A stretch of 64,000 nt of DNA from Minwuia sp048007105. GTDB taxonomy: Bacteria > Pseudomonadota > Alphaproteobacteria > Minwuiales > Minwuiaceae. Made by a program: the position numbers and the translations under genes. The stretch lies in NCBI RefSeq assembly GCF_048007105.1, contig NZ_CP180352.1, positions 1,674,001-1,738,000 on the forward strand, read 5' to 3'. This document shows, one piece after another, positions 31,670 through 40,437 of the stretch. The first letter of the stretch is position 1. Each line of letters opens with the position of its first letter. The notes under the pieces are model-generated. The model did no database searches. It was given only the letters and a program-made list of their open reading frames with translations, and had not been told where the DNA came from.

Positions 31670-32986
31670 ATGGAGTGGTACTGGGCTCTGACCCTGATGC
31701 TCGGCGTGGTGATCGGGCTGATGTTCCTCGGCCTGCCGGTGGTGTTCGCCTTCTTCGCCGCCAACATCGTCGGCACCTTCATCTTCCTGCGCGGCGAGAT
31801 CGGCCTCTCGGTCATGCCGATGGAGTATGTTTTCTCGATCGCGAAGTTCTCGCTGGTGCCGGTGGCGCTGTTCATCCTGATGGGCGAGATCCTGTTCCAG
31901 ACCGGCGTCGCCTTCCGCGCTATCAAGGCCATCGACAGCATGATCGCCCGGCTGCCCGGCCGTCTGACCGTGGTCTCCATCGCCGGGGGCACCGCGTTCT
32001 CGTCGCTCTCGGGTTCGACCATCGCCAACACGGCGATCCTGGGCAGCGTGTTGCTGCCCGACATGCTCAAGCGCGGCTATCAGCCGAAGATCGCCATGGG
32101 GCCGATCATGGCGGTCGGCGGCATCGCCATGCTGATCCCGCCCTCGGCGCTGGCGGTGCTGCTGGCCAGCCTGGCGGAGCGCTCGATCAAGGACCTGCTG
32201 ATCGCCGGCATCCTGCCCGGCGTGCTGATGGCCATCCTGTTCGTGGTCTATGTCATGGCGCGCTGCCGCATGAACCCGTCCCTCGCGCCGGTCGAGGACG
32301 AGCCGGACACCGCCCGCGGCTGGGCGCGCTGGGGGCCGTTCGTGCGCGATGTGCTGCCGCTGTTCACCATCTTCGTCGTGGTGGTGGGTTCGATCTTCTT
32401 CCGCATCGCCGCGCCCGAGGAGGCGGCGGCCCTGGGCTGTGTCGCCGCTCTCGCGGTCTGCGCCTGCTACGGCGAACTGACCATGGCGCGGCTGATGAAG
32501 GCGCTGACCGAGACCGCCAAGATCAACGTCATGATCCTGTTCATCATCGCCGGGTCGCTGACCTTCAGCCAGGTGCTGCAGATTTCCGGCGCGACCAGCG
32601 GGCTGCTCGATCTGGTCGGCGGGCTGCAGCTGACGCCGGTGACCGCCATGGCGATGATGATGCTGATCCTGCTGTTCCTCGGCGCCTTCATGGATCAGGT
32701 CTCGATGGCGCTGCTGACGCTGCCCTTCTTCCTGCCCATCGCCGACAGCCTGGCCCTCAATCCGATCTGGCTGATGGTGATGATGCTGATCGCGATGGAG
32801 ATCAGCCTGCTGACGCCGCCCTTCGGGTTGCTGCTCTACATCATGAAAGGCGTCGCGCCGCCGGAGATACGGCTGACCCAGATCTACGCTGCGGCCTTGC
32901 CCTTCATTGTACTCGAACTGCTGGTGCTGATCTTCCTGATGATCTTCCCCGACATCGCGGTCTGGCTGCCGTCCCAGTTCAGATAA
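31670..32986 (+). CDS. TRAP transporter large permease (DctM family)
   Basis: 438 residues, about 12 membrane helices. GGTAFSSLSGSTIANTAILGSVLLPDM and VGGIAMLIPPSALAVLLASLA are DctM hallmarks, and LLTPPFGLLLYIMKGVAP near the end closes the transport domain. It carries the sodium-coupled uptake step. Start ATG is 4 bp after the dctQ stop. Confidence 0.92.
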   Translation: MEWYWALTLMLGVVIGLMFLGLPVVFAFFAANIVGTFIFLRGEIGLSVMPMEYVFSIAKFSLVPVALFILMGEILFQTGVAFRAIKAIDSMIARLPGRLTVVSIAGGTAFSSLSGSTIANTAILGSVLLPDMLKRGYQPKIAMGPIMAVGGIAMLIPPSALAVLLASLAERSIKDLLIAGILPGVLMAILFVVYVMARCRMNPSLAPVEDEPDTARGWARWGPFVRDVLPLFTIFVVVVGSIFFRIAAPEEAAALGCVAALAVCACYGELTMARLMKALTETAKINVMILFIIAGSLTFSQVLQISGATSGLLDLVGGLQLTPVTAMAMMMLILLFLGAFMDQVSMALLTLPFFLPIADSLALNPIWLMVMMLIAMEISLLTPPFGLLLYIMKGVAPPEIRLTQIYAAALPFIVLELLVLIFLMIFPDIAVWLPSQFR

Positions 32987-33064
32987 TCGCACCGCGATTA
33001 CAGATTCTTAACTTTACGCCACTAGACCGGGGTATTCCTGTCCTTCATTGGGGGTTGCGGACAC

Positions 33065-33403
33065 ATGAGTTCCCAGATGGCGCAGCAAAGTGTTCTGCGC
33101 CTGGCAGAGCGGCGCGGCGCACCTCGCTTTCCGATCGCCCTGCCGGTCATCGTTCACTTCGACGGCCATTCCAGCGCGCACATGACCATCAACGTCTCGA
33201 CGAGCGGCCTGCTGATCCGTCCGGAAGTCGAGACGCGCGGGCGCGGCGGCATCGTCTCCCTGGACATCGGCGTCATCGCCAGCGGCATTCAGGCGACTGT
33301 CGTCGATCACCGTGGCGAGAAGACGGCGCTGCAGTTCCTCGACAGCCATGAGGGCGAAAGGATCGCGATCGCCCTTTCCGAATCCGCCCAACGGATCGGC
33401 TGA
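33065..33403 (+). CDS. PilZ-domain protein
   Basis: 112 residues made of one PilZ domain. The c-di-GMP-binding elements are RRGAPRFPI (RxxxR type) and NVSTSGLLI (D/NxSxxG), followed by Gly-rich beta strands. It should bind cyclic di-GMP and act as a small effector. No partner domain is attached. It is convergent with the GtrA/GT2 genes, whose products suggest a surface-glycan context. Confidence 0.85.
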   Translation: MSSQMAQQSVLRLAERRGAPRFPIALPVIVHFDGHSSAHMTINVSTSGLLIRPEVETRGRGGIVSLDIGVIASGIQATVVDHRGEKTALQFLDSHEGERIAIALSESAQRIG

Positions 33404-33411
33404 CCCCTGGC

Positions 33412-33447
33412 GGAACAGCATTTGATTGAAACATCAAACGCTGTTCC
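33412..33447. terminator. Hairpin between convergent PilZ and GtrA genes
   Basis: GGAACAGC pairs with GCTGTTCC and, after one mismatch, TTTGAT with ATCAAA, around a 6-nt loop. The 15-position stem lies just downstream of the PilZ stop. There is no T-tract, so termination on either strand is inferred from position. Confidence 0.4.
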
Positions 33448-33473
33448 AGGACTGGCAAAGGCCTGCGCAAGTT

Positions 33474-33491
33474 GCGAAACCCGGGTTTCGC
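33474..33491. terminator. 18-bp perfect palindrome at the end of gtrA-like gene
   Basis: GCGAAACCCGGGTTTCGC is perfectly self-complementary and ends one base before the gtrA-like stop triplet. With the neighbouring hairpin it may end transcription of both convergent units. A protein-binding role is also possible. Confidence 0.35.
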
Positions 33492-33492
33492 T

Positions 33493-33873
33493 CTAGCGGA
33501 ACGCCCACAACCGGCCGGCCGCGAAGGTCGCCGCCGGGGTGACGAACAGGATGAAGACCAGCGGCCAGCGCGGGTCCATCACCAGCCCATCCACGATGAT
33601 CCATGTCGCCAGCGCGTTCAGGGCGTAGCCGCCCAGCGCGACGCCGGTGAATCTCGCCAGACGCTGGCGTCCGCCGGCGCCGAAGGTCCAGCGGCTGTGT
33701 CCGATCCACGAGACGGCGAAGGCGGTGAGGAAAGCAAGCAGGTTGGCCAGATTGGCCTCGGTCGCCGCGAACTGGACCAGCAGCCAGTAGACCAGCGCGT
33801 GGACCGCCGTCGCGGCCAGACCGACAATGCCGAAGCGGCCGATCTGGGCGATCAGCGCCCGCGCGTCAGTCAT
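33493..33873 (-). CDS. GtrA-family membrane protein
   Basis: 126 residues with four helices (FGIVGLAATAVHALVYWLLV, LLAFLTAFAVSWIGHSRWTF, FTGVALGGYALNALATWIIV, PLVFILFVTPAATFAAGRLW). HSRWTFG is typical of GtrA. These proteins help flip lipid-linked sugars made by a partner glycosyltransferase. The GT2 gene lies upstream and overlaps by 8 bp, which supports such a pairing. Confidence 0.88.
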   Translation of the reverse strand: MTDARALIAQIGRFGIVGLAATAVHALVYWLLVQFAATEANLANLLAFLTAFAVSWIGHSRWTFGAGGRQRLARFTGVALGGYALNALATWIIVDGLVMDPRWPLVFILFVTPAATFAAGRLWAFR

Positions 33874-34838
33874 CCGCCGCGCCGGTGTCGCTGCGGATCA
33901 GATAGAGCGGTCTGCGCTTGGTCTCGGTGAAGGTGCGGCCGACATATTCGCCCAGTAGCCCGATGCCGAACATGTTGATGCCCCCGATCAGCAGGATCGA
34001 GACCATCATCGAGGCGTAGCCCGGCACGTCGCGGCCGAACAGCAGCGTCGCCAGCACGATCCAGACCGCGAACAGCAACGCACAGGCGGAGACGATCAGC
34101 CCGCCGATCGTGAACAGCCGGATCGGCAGCGCCGAGAAGGACAGGATGCCGTCGACGGCGAATCCGATCAGCTTCAGCGGTTTCCAGCGGCTCTCGTCGC
34201 GCGTGCCCTTCGGGCGCTCGTGATAGACGAAGGCCTGCCGGAAGCCGAGCCAGGCGAACAGACCCTTGTTGAAGCGTGTGCGCTCGCCGAGCAGGCGGAA
34301 GGCCTCGACCACGGCGCGGTCGAACAGGCGGTAGTCGCCGGCATTCACCGGCAGCTTGGTCTCGCTGATGCGGTTGAACAACCGGTAGAAGCCCGTCGCC
34401 GACAGCCGCTTGGCGACGCTGTCGGTGTCCCGCGTGGTGCGCCGTGCGGTGACCATCTCCGCACCCTCGCGCCACTTCTCCACCATCTCGGCGATCAGCG
34501 ACGGCGGATCCTGCAGGTCGGCGTCCATGGTGACCACCGCCCTGGCCGCGGGCGAGATGCAGCCCGGCCGTCAGCGCCGCCTCCTTGCCGAAATTGCGGC
34601 TCAGATCGACGACGCGGATGCGCGGATCGCTCTCGCGCCGCGCCAGCAGGCGCTGGACCGTGTCGTCCTCGCTGCCGTCATTGACGAACAGCAGTTCGAT
34701 ATCAGGCGAGATTTCGTCCAGCACCGGCATCAGCGCGCCGAAGAGCCGCTCCAGCCCCTCGCTCTCGTCCTTCACCGGTATCACCACCGAGAGCAATGGC
34801 GGCTCGGCGCTTGCGGCGTCTGTCTCAATGGTGCTCAT
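33866..34838 (-). pseudogene. GtrB/DPM1-like glycosyltransferase family 2, broken by one extra base
   Basis: The first frame reads LLSVVIPVKDESEGLERLFGAL, FVNDGSEDDT and LSRNFGKEAALTAGLHLARGQ, then fails. The second frame continues with VVTMDADLQDPPSLIAEMVEKW (DXD motif) and ends with two membrane helices (FTIGGLIVSACALLFAVWIVLATLL, MMVSILLIGGINMFGIGLLG). Dropping one C from the CCC at 34540-34542 joins them as ARGQAVVTMDADLQD. The intact protein would be about 323 residues and move a sugar onto undecaprenyl phosphate. Both halves are well kept, so a base-calling error is as likely as a real null allele. Confidence 0.85.
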
Positions 34839-34876
34839 ATCCGGGCCATCTCAACGGTTCGTCAGCAGGGGGCGAC

Positions 34877-36382
34877 ATGGCGCAGGCCGATGCGGCGCCC
34901 GGCGGTCCGGGCCGCCTTTCACCGCCGTCAATAGTCGGCGCCTTCATTGCGGCGCAACTGCTTTTCTGGACCCTGTTCCCGGCGCTGGGCTATTCGGCGC
35001 CGCCGCTGGACGTGACCGAGAGCCTGGTCTGGGGCCGCGAATGGCTGCTTGGCACCCACAAGCATCCGCCTCTGCCGTCCTGGCTGCTGGAGGTGGCGCG
35101 GCTGGCGACCGGCAGCGTCATCTGGGCGCCGTTCCTGCTCAGCCAGATCTGCGTCGGGCTGACGGTCTGGTCCGCATTCCTGCTGGGCCGGCAGCTGATC
35201 GGCGCGGAGCGGGCGGCGGCCGGGGCGCTGCTGCTGGCGGGCATCTTCTACTTTTCCTGGCCGACGCCGGAGTTCAACCACAACGTCGTCCAGATGCCGA
35301 TCTGGGCCGCCGTGCCGCTGTTCCTGCACCACGCGGTCGAACGCGGCCGCTGGCGCGACTGGCTGATGCTGGGCCTGTTGGGCGGGATCGCGATCTACGG
35401 AAAGTACTCGGCCGCCACCATGCTGCTGTTCGTGCCCCTCTGGCTTGCGTTGACGCCCGAGGGAAGGGGCCGCCTCCGCGAACCCGGGCCGTGGGCCGCC
35501 GCCGCACTGTTCGTTCTACTGATCGTGCCGGAAGCGGTCTGGCTGTTCGCACATGACTTCCAGCCGCTTGACTGGGCGGCGCTGCGCTCGGGCGGCGGCG
35601 GGACGCCGCTGACTTTCCTCGGCGCACAGATCGCCGATCACCTGCCGATCCTGCTCGTGGCCGGCCCGGCGGGCCTGATCGGTCGGGCCATGTGGCGGCC
35701 GGCGGGCACGGTCCGCGACCGCCGCTACCTGCTGATGTTCGGGCTGGGACCGCTGATCCTGACCGTGATCGGCGCGGTCATCGGCGGCAGCGGTCTGAAG
35801 GACATGTGGGGCATGCCCATGTTCGCGCTGTCCGGCCTCATTCTCGCCGCGTATTTCGGCGGCCGGATCGACGCCGTCCGTCTGCGCCGCCAGCTTGTTG
35901 CGGTGCTGGTGCTGGTCGTGCTCGTCTCCGGCATTCATGGCCTGCTGGTCGGCAAGGGGCCGGCCTGGGCCGGGCTGAAGCCGATGCGCGGGGCCTGGCC
36001 GATGGACGCAATCGGCGCCGCGACCGTCGACTTCTGGCGCGAGACCCATCCCGACAGGCCGCTGCGCTTTGTCATCGGACGGTTCTGGACCGGCGGGCTG
36101 GCGGCGATGAATGCTGAAGGTTCGCCCTCGGTGCTGCTGGATGGCGATCCGGCGATCTCGCCCTGGATCGACACGGCGGAACTCGACGAGGCGGGGGCCG
36201 TCATCGTCTGGCAGGTCTCGCCCAACAGCCCTCTGCCGTCCTTCGGCCCCTACACGCCGGCCCGGGCGGAGCGTCTCGTCGGGATTCCCTGGCCCGGCAG
36301 CGACAGGCCGCCGCTGGTCATCGGTCTGGCGAGATGGCCGCAGCCGGCCCGGTTGCAGGAATCCGGTGCGGGCGCTAAATAG
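34877..36382 (+). CDS. GT39/ArnT-like membrane glycosyltransferase
   Basis: 501 residues from ATG 34877. The first loop has LDVTESLVWGREWLLGTHKHPPLPSW, the acidic-pair plus H-PPL pattern typical of GT-C enzymes using polyprenyl-phosphate sugar. About ten membrane helices follow, with YFSWPTPEFNHNVVQM in a periplasmic loop. A soluble C-terminal domain of about 120 residues ends the protein. It is divergent from GT2/GtrA, so the three could make, flip and attach one sugar, probably on lipid A or another glycan. Confidence 0.82.
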   Translation: MAQADAAPGGPGRLSPPSIVGAFIAAQLLFWTLFPALGYSAPPLDVTESLVWGREWLLGTHKHPPLPSWLLEVARLATGSVIWAPFLLSQICVGLTVWSAFLLGRQLIGAERAAAGALLLAGIFYFSWPTPEFNHNVVQMPIWAAVPLFLHHAVERGRWRDWLMLGLLGGIAIYGKYSAATMLLFVPLWLALTPEGRGRLREPGPWAAAALFVLLIVPEAVWLFAHDFQPLDWAALRSGGGGTPLTFLGAQIADHLPILLVAGPAGLIGRAMWRPAGTVRDRRYLLMFGLGPLILTVIGAVIGGSGLKDMWGMPMFALSGLILAAYFGGRIDAVRLRRQLVAVLVLVVLVSGIHGLLVGKGPAWAGLKPMRGAWPMDAIGAATVDFWRETHPDRPLRFVIGRFWTGGLAAMNAEGSPSVLLDGDPAISPWIDTAELDEAGAVIVWQVSPNSPLPSFGPYTPARAERLVGIPWPGSDRPPLVIGLARWPQPARLQESGAGAK

Positions 36383-36449
36383 CGGCCCAGATTGATCCCA
36401 TGCGCGACGGGCGGCGTACCGCCTTCGCCGACACTTTCCAGCGGAGCAG

Positions 36450-37751
36450 ATGACGATGAGCGGGACCCCCGATTACAAGGTCAAGGACATTTCCCTCGCG
36501 GACTGGGGGCGGAAGGAAATCGCCATCGCCGAGACGGAGATGCCCGGCCTGATGGCGCTGCGCGACGAATTCGGCGAGAGCCAGCCGCTGGCCGGCGCGC
36601 GGATTGCCGGCTGCCTGCACATGACCATCCAGACGGCGGTTCTGATCGAGACCCTGCAGGCGCTGGGCGCCGAGGTGCGCTGGTCGTCGTGCAACATCTT
36701 CTCGACCCAGGATCAGGCCGCGTCCGCCGTCGCCGAGGCCGGCACGCCGGTCTTCGCCTGGAAGGGCATGGACGAGGACGAGTTCTGGTGGTGCATCGAC
36801 ATGACCATCGAGGGCCCGAACGGCTGGCATCCGAACATGATCCTGGACGATGGCGGCGACCTGACCCAGCGGATGCACGAGAAGTACCCGCAGATGCTGG
36901 ACGAGGTGCGCGGCCTTTCGGAAGAGACCACGACCGGCGTGATGCGTCTCTACGAGATGGCCAAAGCCGGCACGCTCAAGGTGCCCGCGATCAACGTCAA
37001 CGACTCCGTGACCAAGTCGAAGTTCGACAACCTCTATGGCTGCCGCGAGAGCCTGGTGGACGGCATCAAGCGCGCCACCGACGTGATGCTGGCGGGCAAG
37101 CTGGCTGTCGTCTGCGGCTACGGCGACGTGGGCAAGGGTTCTGCCGAGAGCCTGCGCAGTCAGGGCGCCCGCGTCGTGGTGACCGAGATCGATCCGATCT
37201 GCGCGCTGCAGGCCGCGATGGAAGGCTACGAGGTCCAGACCATGGAAGACGTCGCCGCGAAGGGCGACATCTTCGTCACCGCGACCGGCAACAAGGACGT
37301 CATCACCCTCGACCACATGCGGGAGATGAAGGACCGGGCCATCGTCTGCAACATCGGCCACTTCGACAGCGAGATCCAGGTGGCCGGCCTGCGCAATTAC
37401 CAGTGGCACAACGTCAAGCCGCAGGTCGATGAGGTCGAGTTCCCGGACGGCAAGCGCCTGATCCTGCTGGCCGAGGGCCGGCTGGTGAACCTGGGCTGCG
37501 CCACCGGCCACCCCAGCTTCGTGATGAGCGCCTCCTTCACCAACCAGGTGCTGGCGCAGATCGAGCTCTGGCACAACCACACCAAGTACGCCAAACAGGT
37601 CTATGTCCTGCCCAAGCACCTGGACGAGAAGGTGGCCGCGCTGCACCTGGACCGCCTCGGCGTGAACCTGACGAAGCTCAGCGACGACCAGGCGAAGTAT
37701 CTTGGCATTCCGGCGGCCGGGCCCTTCAAGCCCGAGCACTACCGCTACTGA
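36450..37751 (+). CDS. ahcY: S-adenosylhomocysteine hydrolase
   Basis: 433 residues. It cleaves S-adenosylhomocysteine to adenosine and homocysteine in the methyl cycle. The NAD motif VVCGYGDVGKGSAESL covers 223-230, the substrate region has STQDQAASAVAEAGTPVFAWKG, and the C-terminal FKPEHYRY supplies the Lys and Tyr that reach the neighbouring subunit. An ATG two codons later (MSGTPDY) is an alternative start. No SAH riboswitch was recognised in the 67-bp leader. It starts a collinear set running to trxA. Confidence 0.96.
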   Translation: MTMSGTPDYKVKDISLADWGRKEIAIAETEMPGLMALRDEFGESQPLAGARIAGCLHMTIQTAVLIETLQALGAEVRWSSCNIFSTQDQAASAVAEAGTPVFAWKGMDEDEFWWCIDMTIEGPNGWHPNMILDDGGDLTQRMHEKYPQMLDEVRGLSEETTTGVMRLYEMAKAGTLKVPAINVNDSVTKSKFDNLYGCRESLVDGIKRATDVMLAGKLAVVCGYGDVGKGSAESLRSQGARVVVTEIDPICALQAAMEGYEVQTMEDVAAKGDIFVTATGNKDVITLDHMREMKDRAIVCNIGHFDSEIQVAGLRNYQWHNVKPQVDEVEFPDGKRLILLAEGRLVNLGCATGHPSFVMSASFTNQVLAQIELWHNHTKYAKQVYVLPKHLDEKVAALHLDRLGVNLTKLSDDQAKYLGIPAAGPFKPEHYRY

Positions 37752-37795
37752 CGCGCGTTGCCGATCATGTGGGCGCGGCCTAGTCTGGTTCCCTT

Positions 37796-39988
37796 ATGAA
37801 AGGCGAATCGACTGGCCGCTTCCGACTGATCCTGCCGGCCGTACTCACGGCCCTGCCGTTTGCGCCTGCTCGCGCCCAGCCCCTGCCCGAGATCTATGGC
37901 GCGCCGTTCTGGGCGCTGGCAGCCATCGCGCTCCTCACAGGCACGCTGATCGCCGTCTTCTTCGTCGTGCGGAAGATGGGGCAGCGGGTCGAGCAGTGCG
38001 ACGCCCGGCTTGCCGAGTCGGAGGCCGAGCGAACCCAGTCCGCACTGGAGGTCGAGCGCCTTCACGGCGAGCAGGCGCTGCTGCGTGACAAGATCGATGC
38101 GCTGGGCAGCGAACGCGACAGCTACCGGGCCCTGATGAACGAAGCCCCCATCGCCGCCTGGCGGCGCGAGGCCGCCGGGTCGGTAATCTGGCGCAACCGG
38201 ACGCTCGACCGCATCCTCGGCCCGGACGCCGAAGGCGACGAGATCGCCTCCCGGGTCGATCAGGACCGGCCTATCCGCCTGGTCGAGCAGGCGCGCGAGG
38301 AAGGCCGCATGACCAGCGAGGAACGGCGCTTCGTCGTGGACGGGCAGCGGCGGACCTATCTGGTGCACGAGACGCCGCCGCTGGCCGACGGCACTTCGGC
38401 CGGCTTCGCCATCGACATTTCCGCCATCGACGCCGTTCGGCTGGAGTTGCGCAAGCATATCGAGGCGAACAATGGCATCTTCGAGCACATCTCGACCGCC
38501 GTGTCGGTCTACGACCGGGACAAGAAGCTGATCTTCTGCAACAAGGCCTTCCGCACGCTGTGGGGTCTGGACGAGGCGTTCCTGAATTCGGTGCCGACCA
38601 TCGGCGAGGTGCTCGACCGGGTGAAGGAGATGCGCAAGCTGCCCGAGGAGGTCGAGTTCCGGCAGTTCCGCAAGGGCCGGGAAGCGCTGTTCAACGCGCT
38701 GCTGGACCCGATGGAGGAGCTCTACCAGCGGCCCGACGAGCGGATGATCCGCACCACCATCGTGCGGCACGGTCTCGGCGGCCTGATGTTCCTGTTCGAG
38801 GACGCCACAGACCGCATTGTCATGGAGCGCAACCTCAATACCTACATCGCCGTGCAGCGGGCGACGCTGGACAATCTCTACGAGGCGGTGGCGGTGTTCG
38901 GCCCCGACGGGCGGCTCAACCTGTCCAACACGCCGTTCCGGAAGATGTGGGGGCTGACGCCGGAACTGACCGAATCCAATCCGCATGCCCGCCAGATCGT
39001 GGACCGGGTGCTGGAGAGCCTCGGCAATCCCCCCGAACTGCAACAGCGCCGCGATGCGCTGATCGCCAGCGCCACCGAACCGCGCGCCGCCAGCGGTCAT
39101 GTCGAACTGCCGGACGGGCGGATCATCGACACCCACGCCCTGACCCTGCCCGATGCGCAGAAGCTGTTCACCTATCTGGACGTCACGGACTCGCTGCGGA
39201 TCGAACGCGCGTTGCGCGAACGCAACGAGGCGCTGGTGGCCGGCGACGTGATCAAGTCCGAGTTCCTGGAGAACATGTCCTACGAGCTGCGGACGCCGCT
39301 GAACACGATCCTCGGGTTCGCGGAAATTCTTCAGAACGACTATTTCGGCGAGCTCAACGACCGCCAGCGCGAATATGCCTCCGGCATCCTGGAAGCGTCC
39401 GAGCAGTTCCTGTCGATGATCAACGACATGCTGGACCTCGCCACCATCCAGGCCGGCCACATGCATGTGAACCGCGACCGAATCGAGATCATCAAGCTTG
39501 TCGATACCCTGCAGGAACGGTTCCGCGAGCGTGTCGACCGGCGTCAGCTGACCATGGTCAGCCAGGTCGCTCCGGATCTGCCGCCACTCTTCGCCGACAG
39601 CCGGCGGGTGCAGCAGATCCTCGGCAACCTGCTCTCCAATGCCGTCAAGTTCACGCCTCCTGACGGACGCATCACCATTGGCGCCGACTCCGGACCTGCA
39701 GGCATGTCGCTCTGGGTCGAGGACACCGGCATCGGCATTGCCGAGGAAGAGCGGGAGCGGGTCTTCGAGACATTCCGAACCAGCGAACGCCACACCCGCC
39801 GCGGCACCGGCCTCGGCCTCGCGCTGGTGCAGAACCTCATGGAGCTGCATGGCGGGACCGTCGAGCTGGAATCCGACGTGGGCGTCGGAACCCGGGTGGT
39901 CTGCACCTTCCCGCCCGAAGATGCCGACAGCGAGGCCGGCGAGGCGCTTGCAGCGGAAGTAGCCGCCGTGGAGCCGGCGGCTTCGTGA
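37796..39988 (+). CDS. divL: DivL-like PAS sensor kinase with Tyr in place of the phospho-His
   Basis: 730 residues. An N-terminal hydrophobic stretch and a helix (FWALAAIALLTGTLIAVFFVV) anchor it in the membrane; a coiled coil of about 65-110 and PAS-like domains follow. The dimerisation domain reads ENMSYELRTPLNTILGF: the codon for residue 496 is TAC, so Tyr replaces the conserved His. ATP-binding motifs NLLSNAVKF, DTGIGI and GTGLGLAL are intact. The same change, Tyr550, defines Caulobacter DivL, which controls CckA and the cell cycle. The neighbouring tsaE supports orthology as I recall the locus. It is likely a signalling scaffold rather than a phosphodonor. Confidence 0.82.
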   Translation: MKGESTGRFRLILPAVLTALPFAPARAQPLPEIYGAPFWALAAIALLTGTLIAVFFVVRKMGQRVEQCDARLAESEAERTQSALEVERLHGEQALLRDKIDALGSERDSYRALMNEAPIAAWRREAAGSVIWRNRTLDRILGPDAEGDEIASRVDQDRPIRLVEQAREEGRMTSEERRFVVDGQRRTYLVHETPPLADGTSAGFAIDISAIDAVRLELRKHIEANNGIFEHISTAVSVYDRDKKLIFCNKAFRTLWGLDEAFLNSVPTIGEVLDRVKEMRKLPEEVEFRQFRKGREALFNALLDPMEELYQRPDERMIRTTIVRHGLGGLMFLFEDATDRIVMERNLNTYIAVQRATLDNLYEAVAVFGPDGRLNLSNTPFRKMWGLTPELTESNPHARQIVDRVLESLGNPPELQQRRDALIASATEPRAASGHVELPDGRIIDTHALTLPDAQKLFTYLDVTDSLRIERALRERNEALVAGDVIKSEFLENMSYELRTPLNTILGFAEILQNDYFGELNDRQREYASGILEASEQFLSMINDMLDLATIQAGHMHVNRDRIEIIKLVDTLQERFRERVDRRQLTMVSQVAPDLPPLFADSRRVQQILGNLLSNAVKFTPPDGRITIGADSGPAGMSLWVEDTGIGIAEEERERVFETFRTSERHTRRGTGLGLALVQNLMELHGGTVELESDVGVGTRVVCTFPPEDADSEAGEALAAEVAAVEPAAS

Positions 39989-40437
39989 CGTCCGGGACCG
40001 GTTTCGACCTGCCCGACGAGGCCGCGACCCGCGCGCTGGGCGCGAAGCTCGCGCGCTGTCTCAGGACCGGCGATCTGTTGCTGCTGTCGGGCGATCTTGG
40101 TGCGGGCAAGACCTGTCTCGCCCGCGCCCTCATCCAGACCCTTGCAGGCGCCGCCGTCGATGTGCCGAGCCCGACCTTCAATCTGGCGGTGCCCTACGAG
40201 CTGCCCGGCTTTCCGGTCATGCATTACGATCTCTACCGGCTTTCGGGTCCCGACGAGGTGGACGAGCTGGGTCTGGCGGATGCGCTCGATATCGGCGCAG
40301 CGATCGTCGAATGGCCGGACCGGCTGCATCCGGACGATGCCGCCGGTGGCGTGCATGTCGAATTCACCCTGGAGCCGGTACGCCGGGCGCATGTGCGCGG
40401 CCCGGAGGCCTTCATGGAGCGCTTCTATGACGCCTGA
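39985..40437 (+). CDS. tsaE: tRNA threonylcarbamoyladenosine ATPase TsaE
   Basis: 150 residues; GTG 39985 overlaps the divL stop. The P-loop GDLGAGKT is at 36-43, PSPTFNL gives switch I and MHYDLYRL is the family motif, with VEWPDR near the C-terminus. TsaE works with TsaB and TsaD in making t6A37 of ANN-decoding tRNAs. It is cotranscribed with amgK-like and murU-like genes. Confidence 0.95.
   Translation: MTSGTGFDLPDEAATRALGAKLARCLRTGDLLLLSGDLGAGKTCLARALIQTLAGAAVDVPSPTFNLAVPYELPGFPVMHYDLYRLSGPDEVDELGLADALDIGAAIVEWPDRLHPDDAAGGVHVEFTLEPVRRAHVRGPEAFMERFYDA

Noticed and set aside
31115..32992. A 625-codon minus-strand frame rich in Gln, His, Asp and Arg
   Set aside because: Shadow of the TRAP permease genes: membrane-protein codons read backwards give polar repeats such as QHHHHQ.
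36383..36449. Possible SAH riboswitch before ahcY
   Set aside because: The 67-bp leader has a GCGGCGTACCGCC-like inverted repeat but not the conserved SAH riboswitch core, and it is short for that structure.
39281..39283. Tyr in the DivL-like kinase as a sequencing error for His
   Set aside because: TAC for CAC is a single change, but Tyr here is a known family feature and the three frame errors in the window are insertions, not substitutions.
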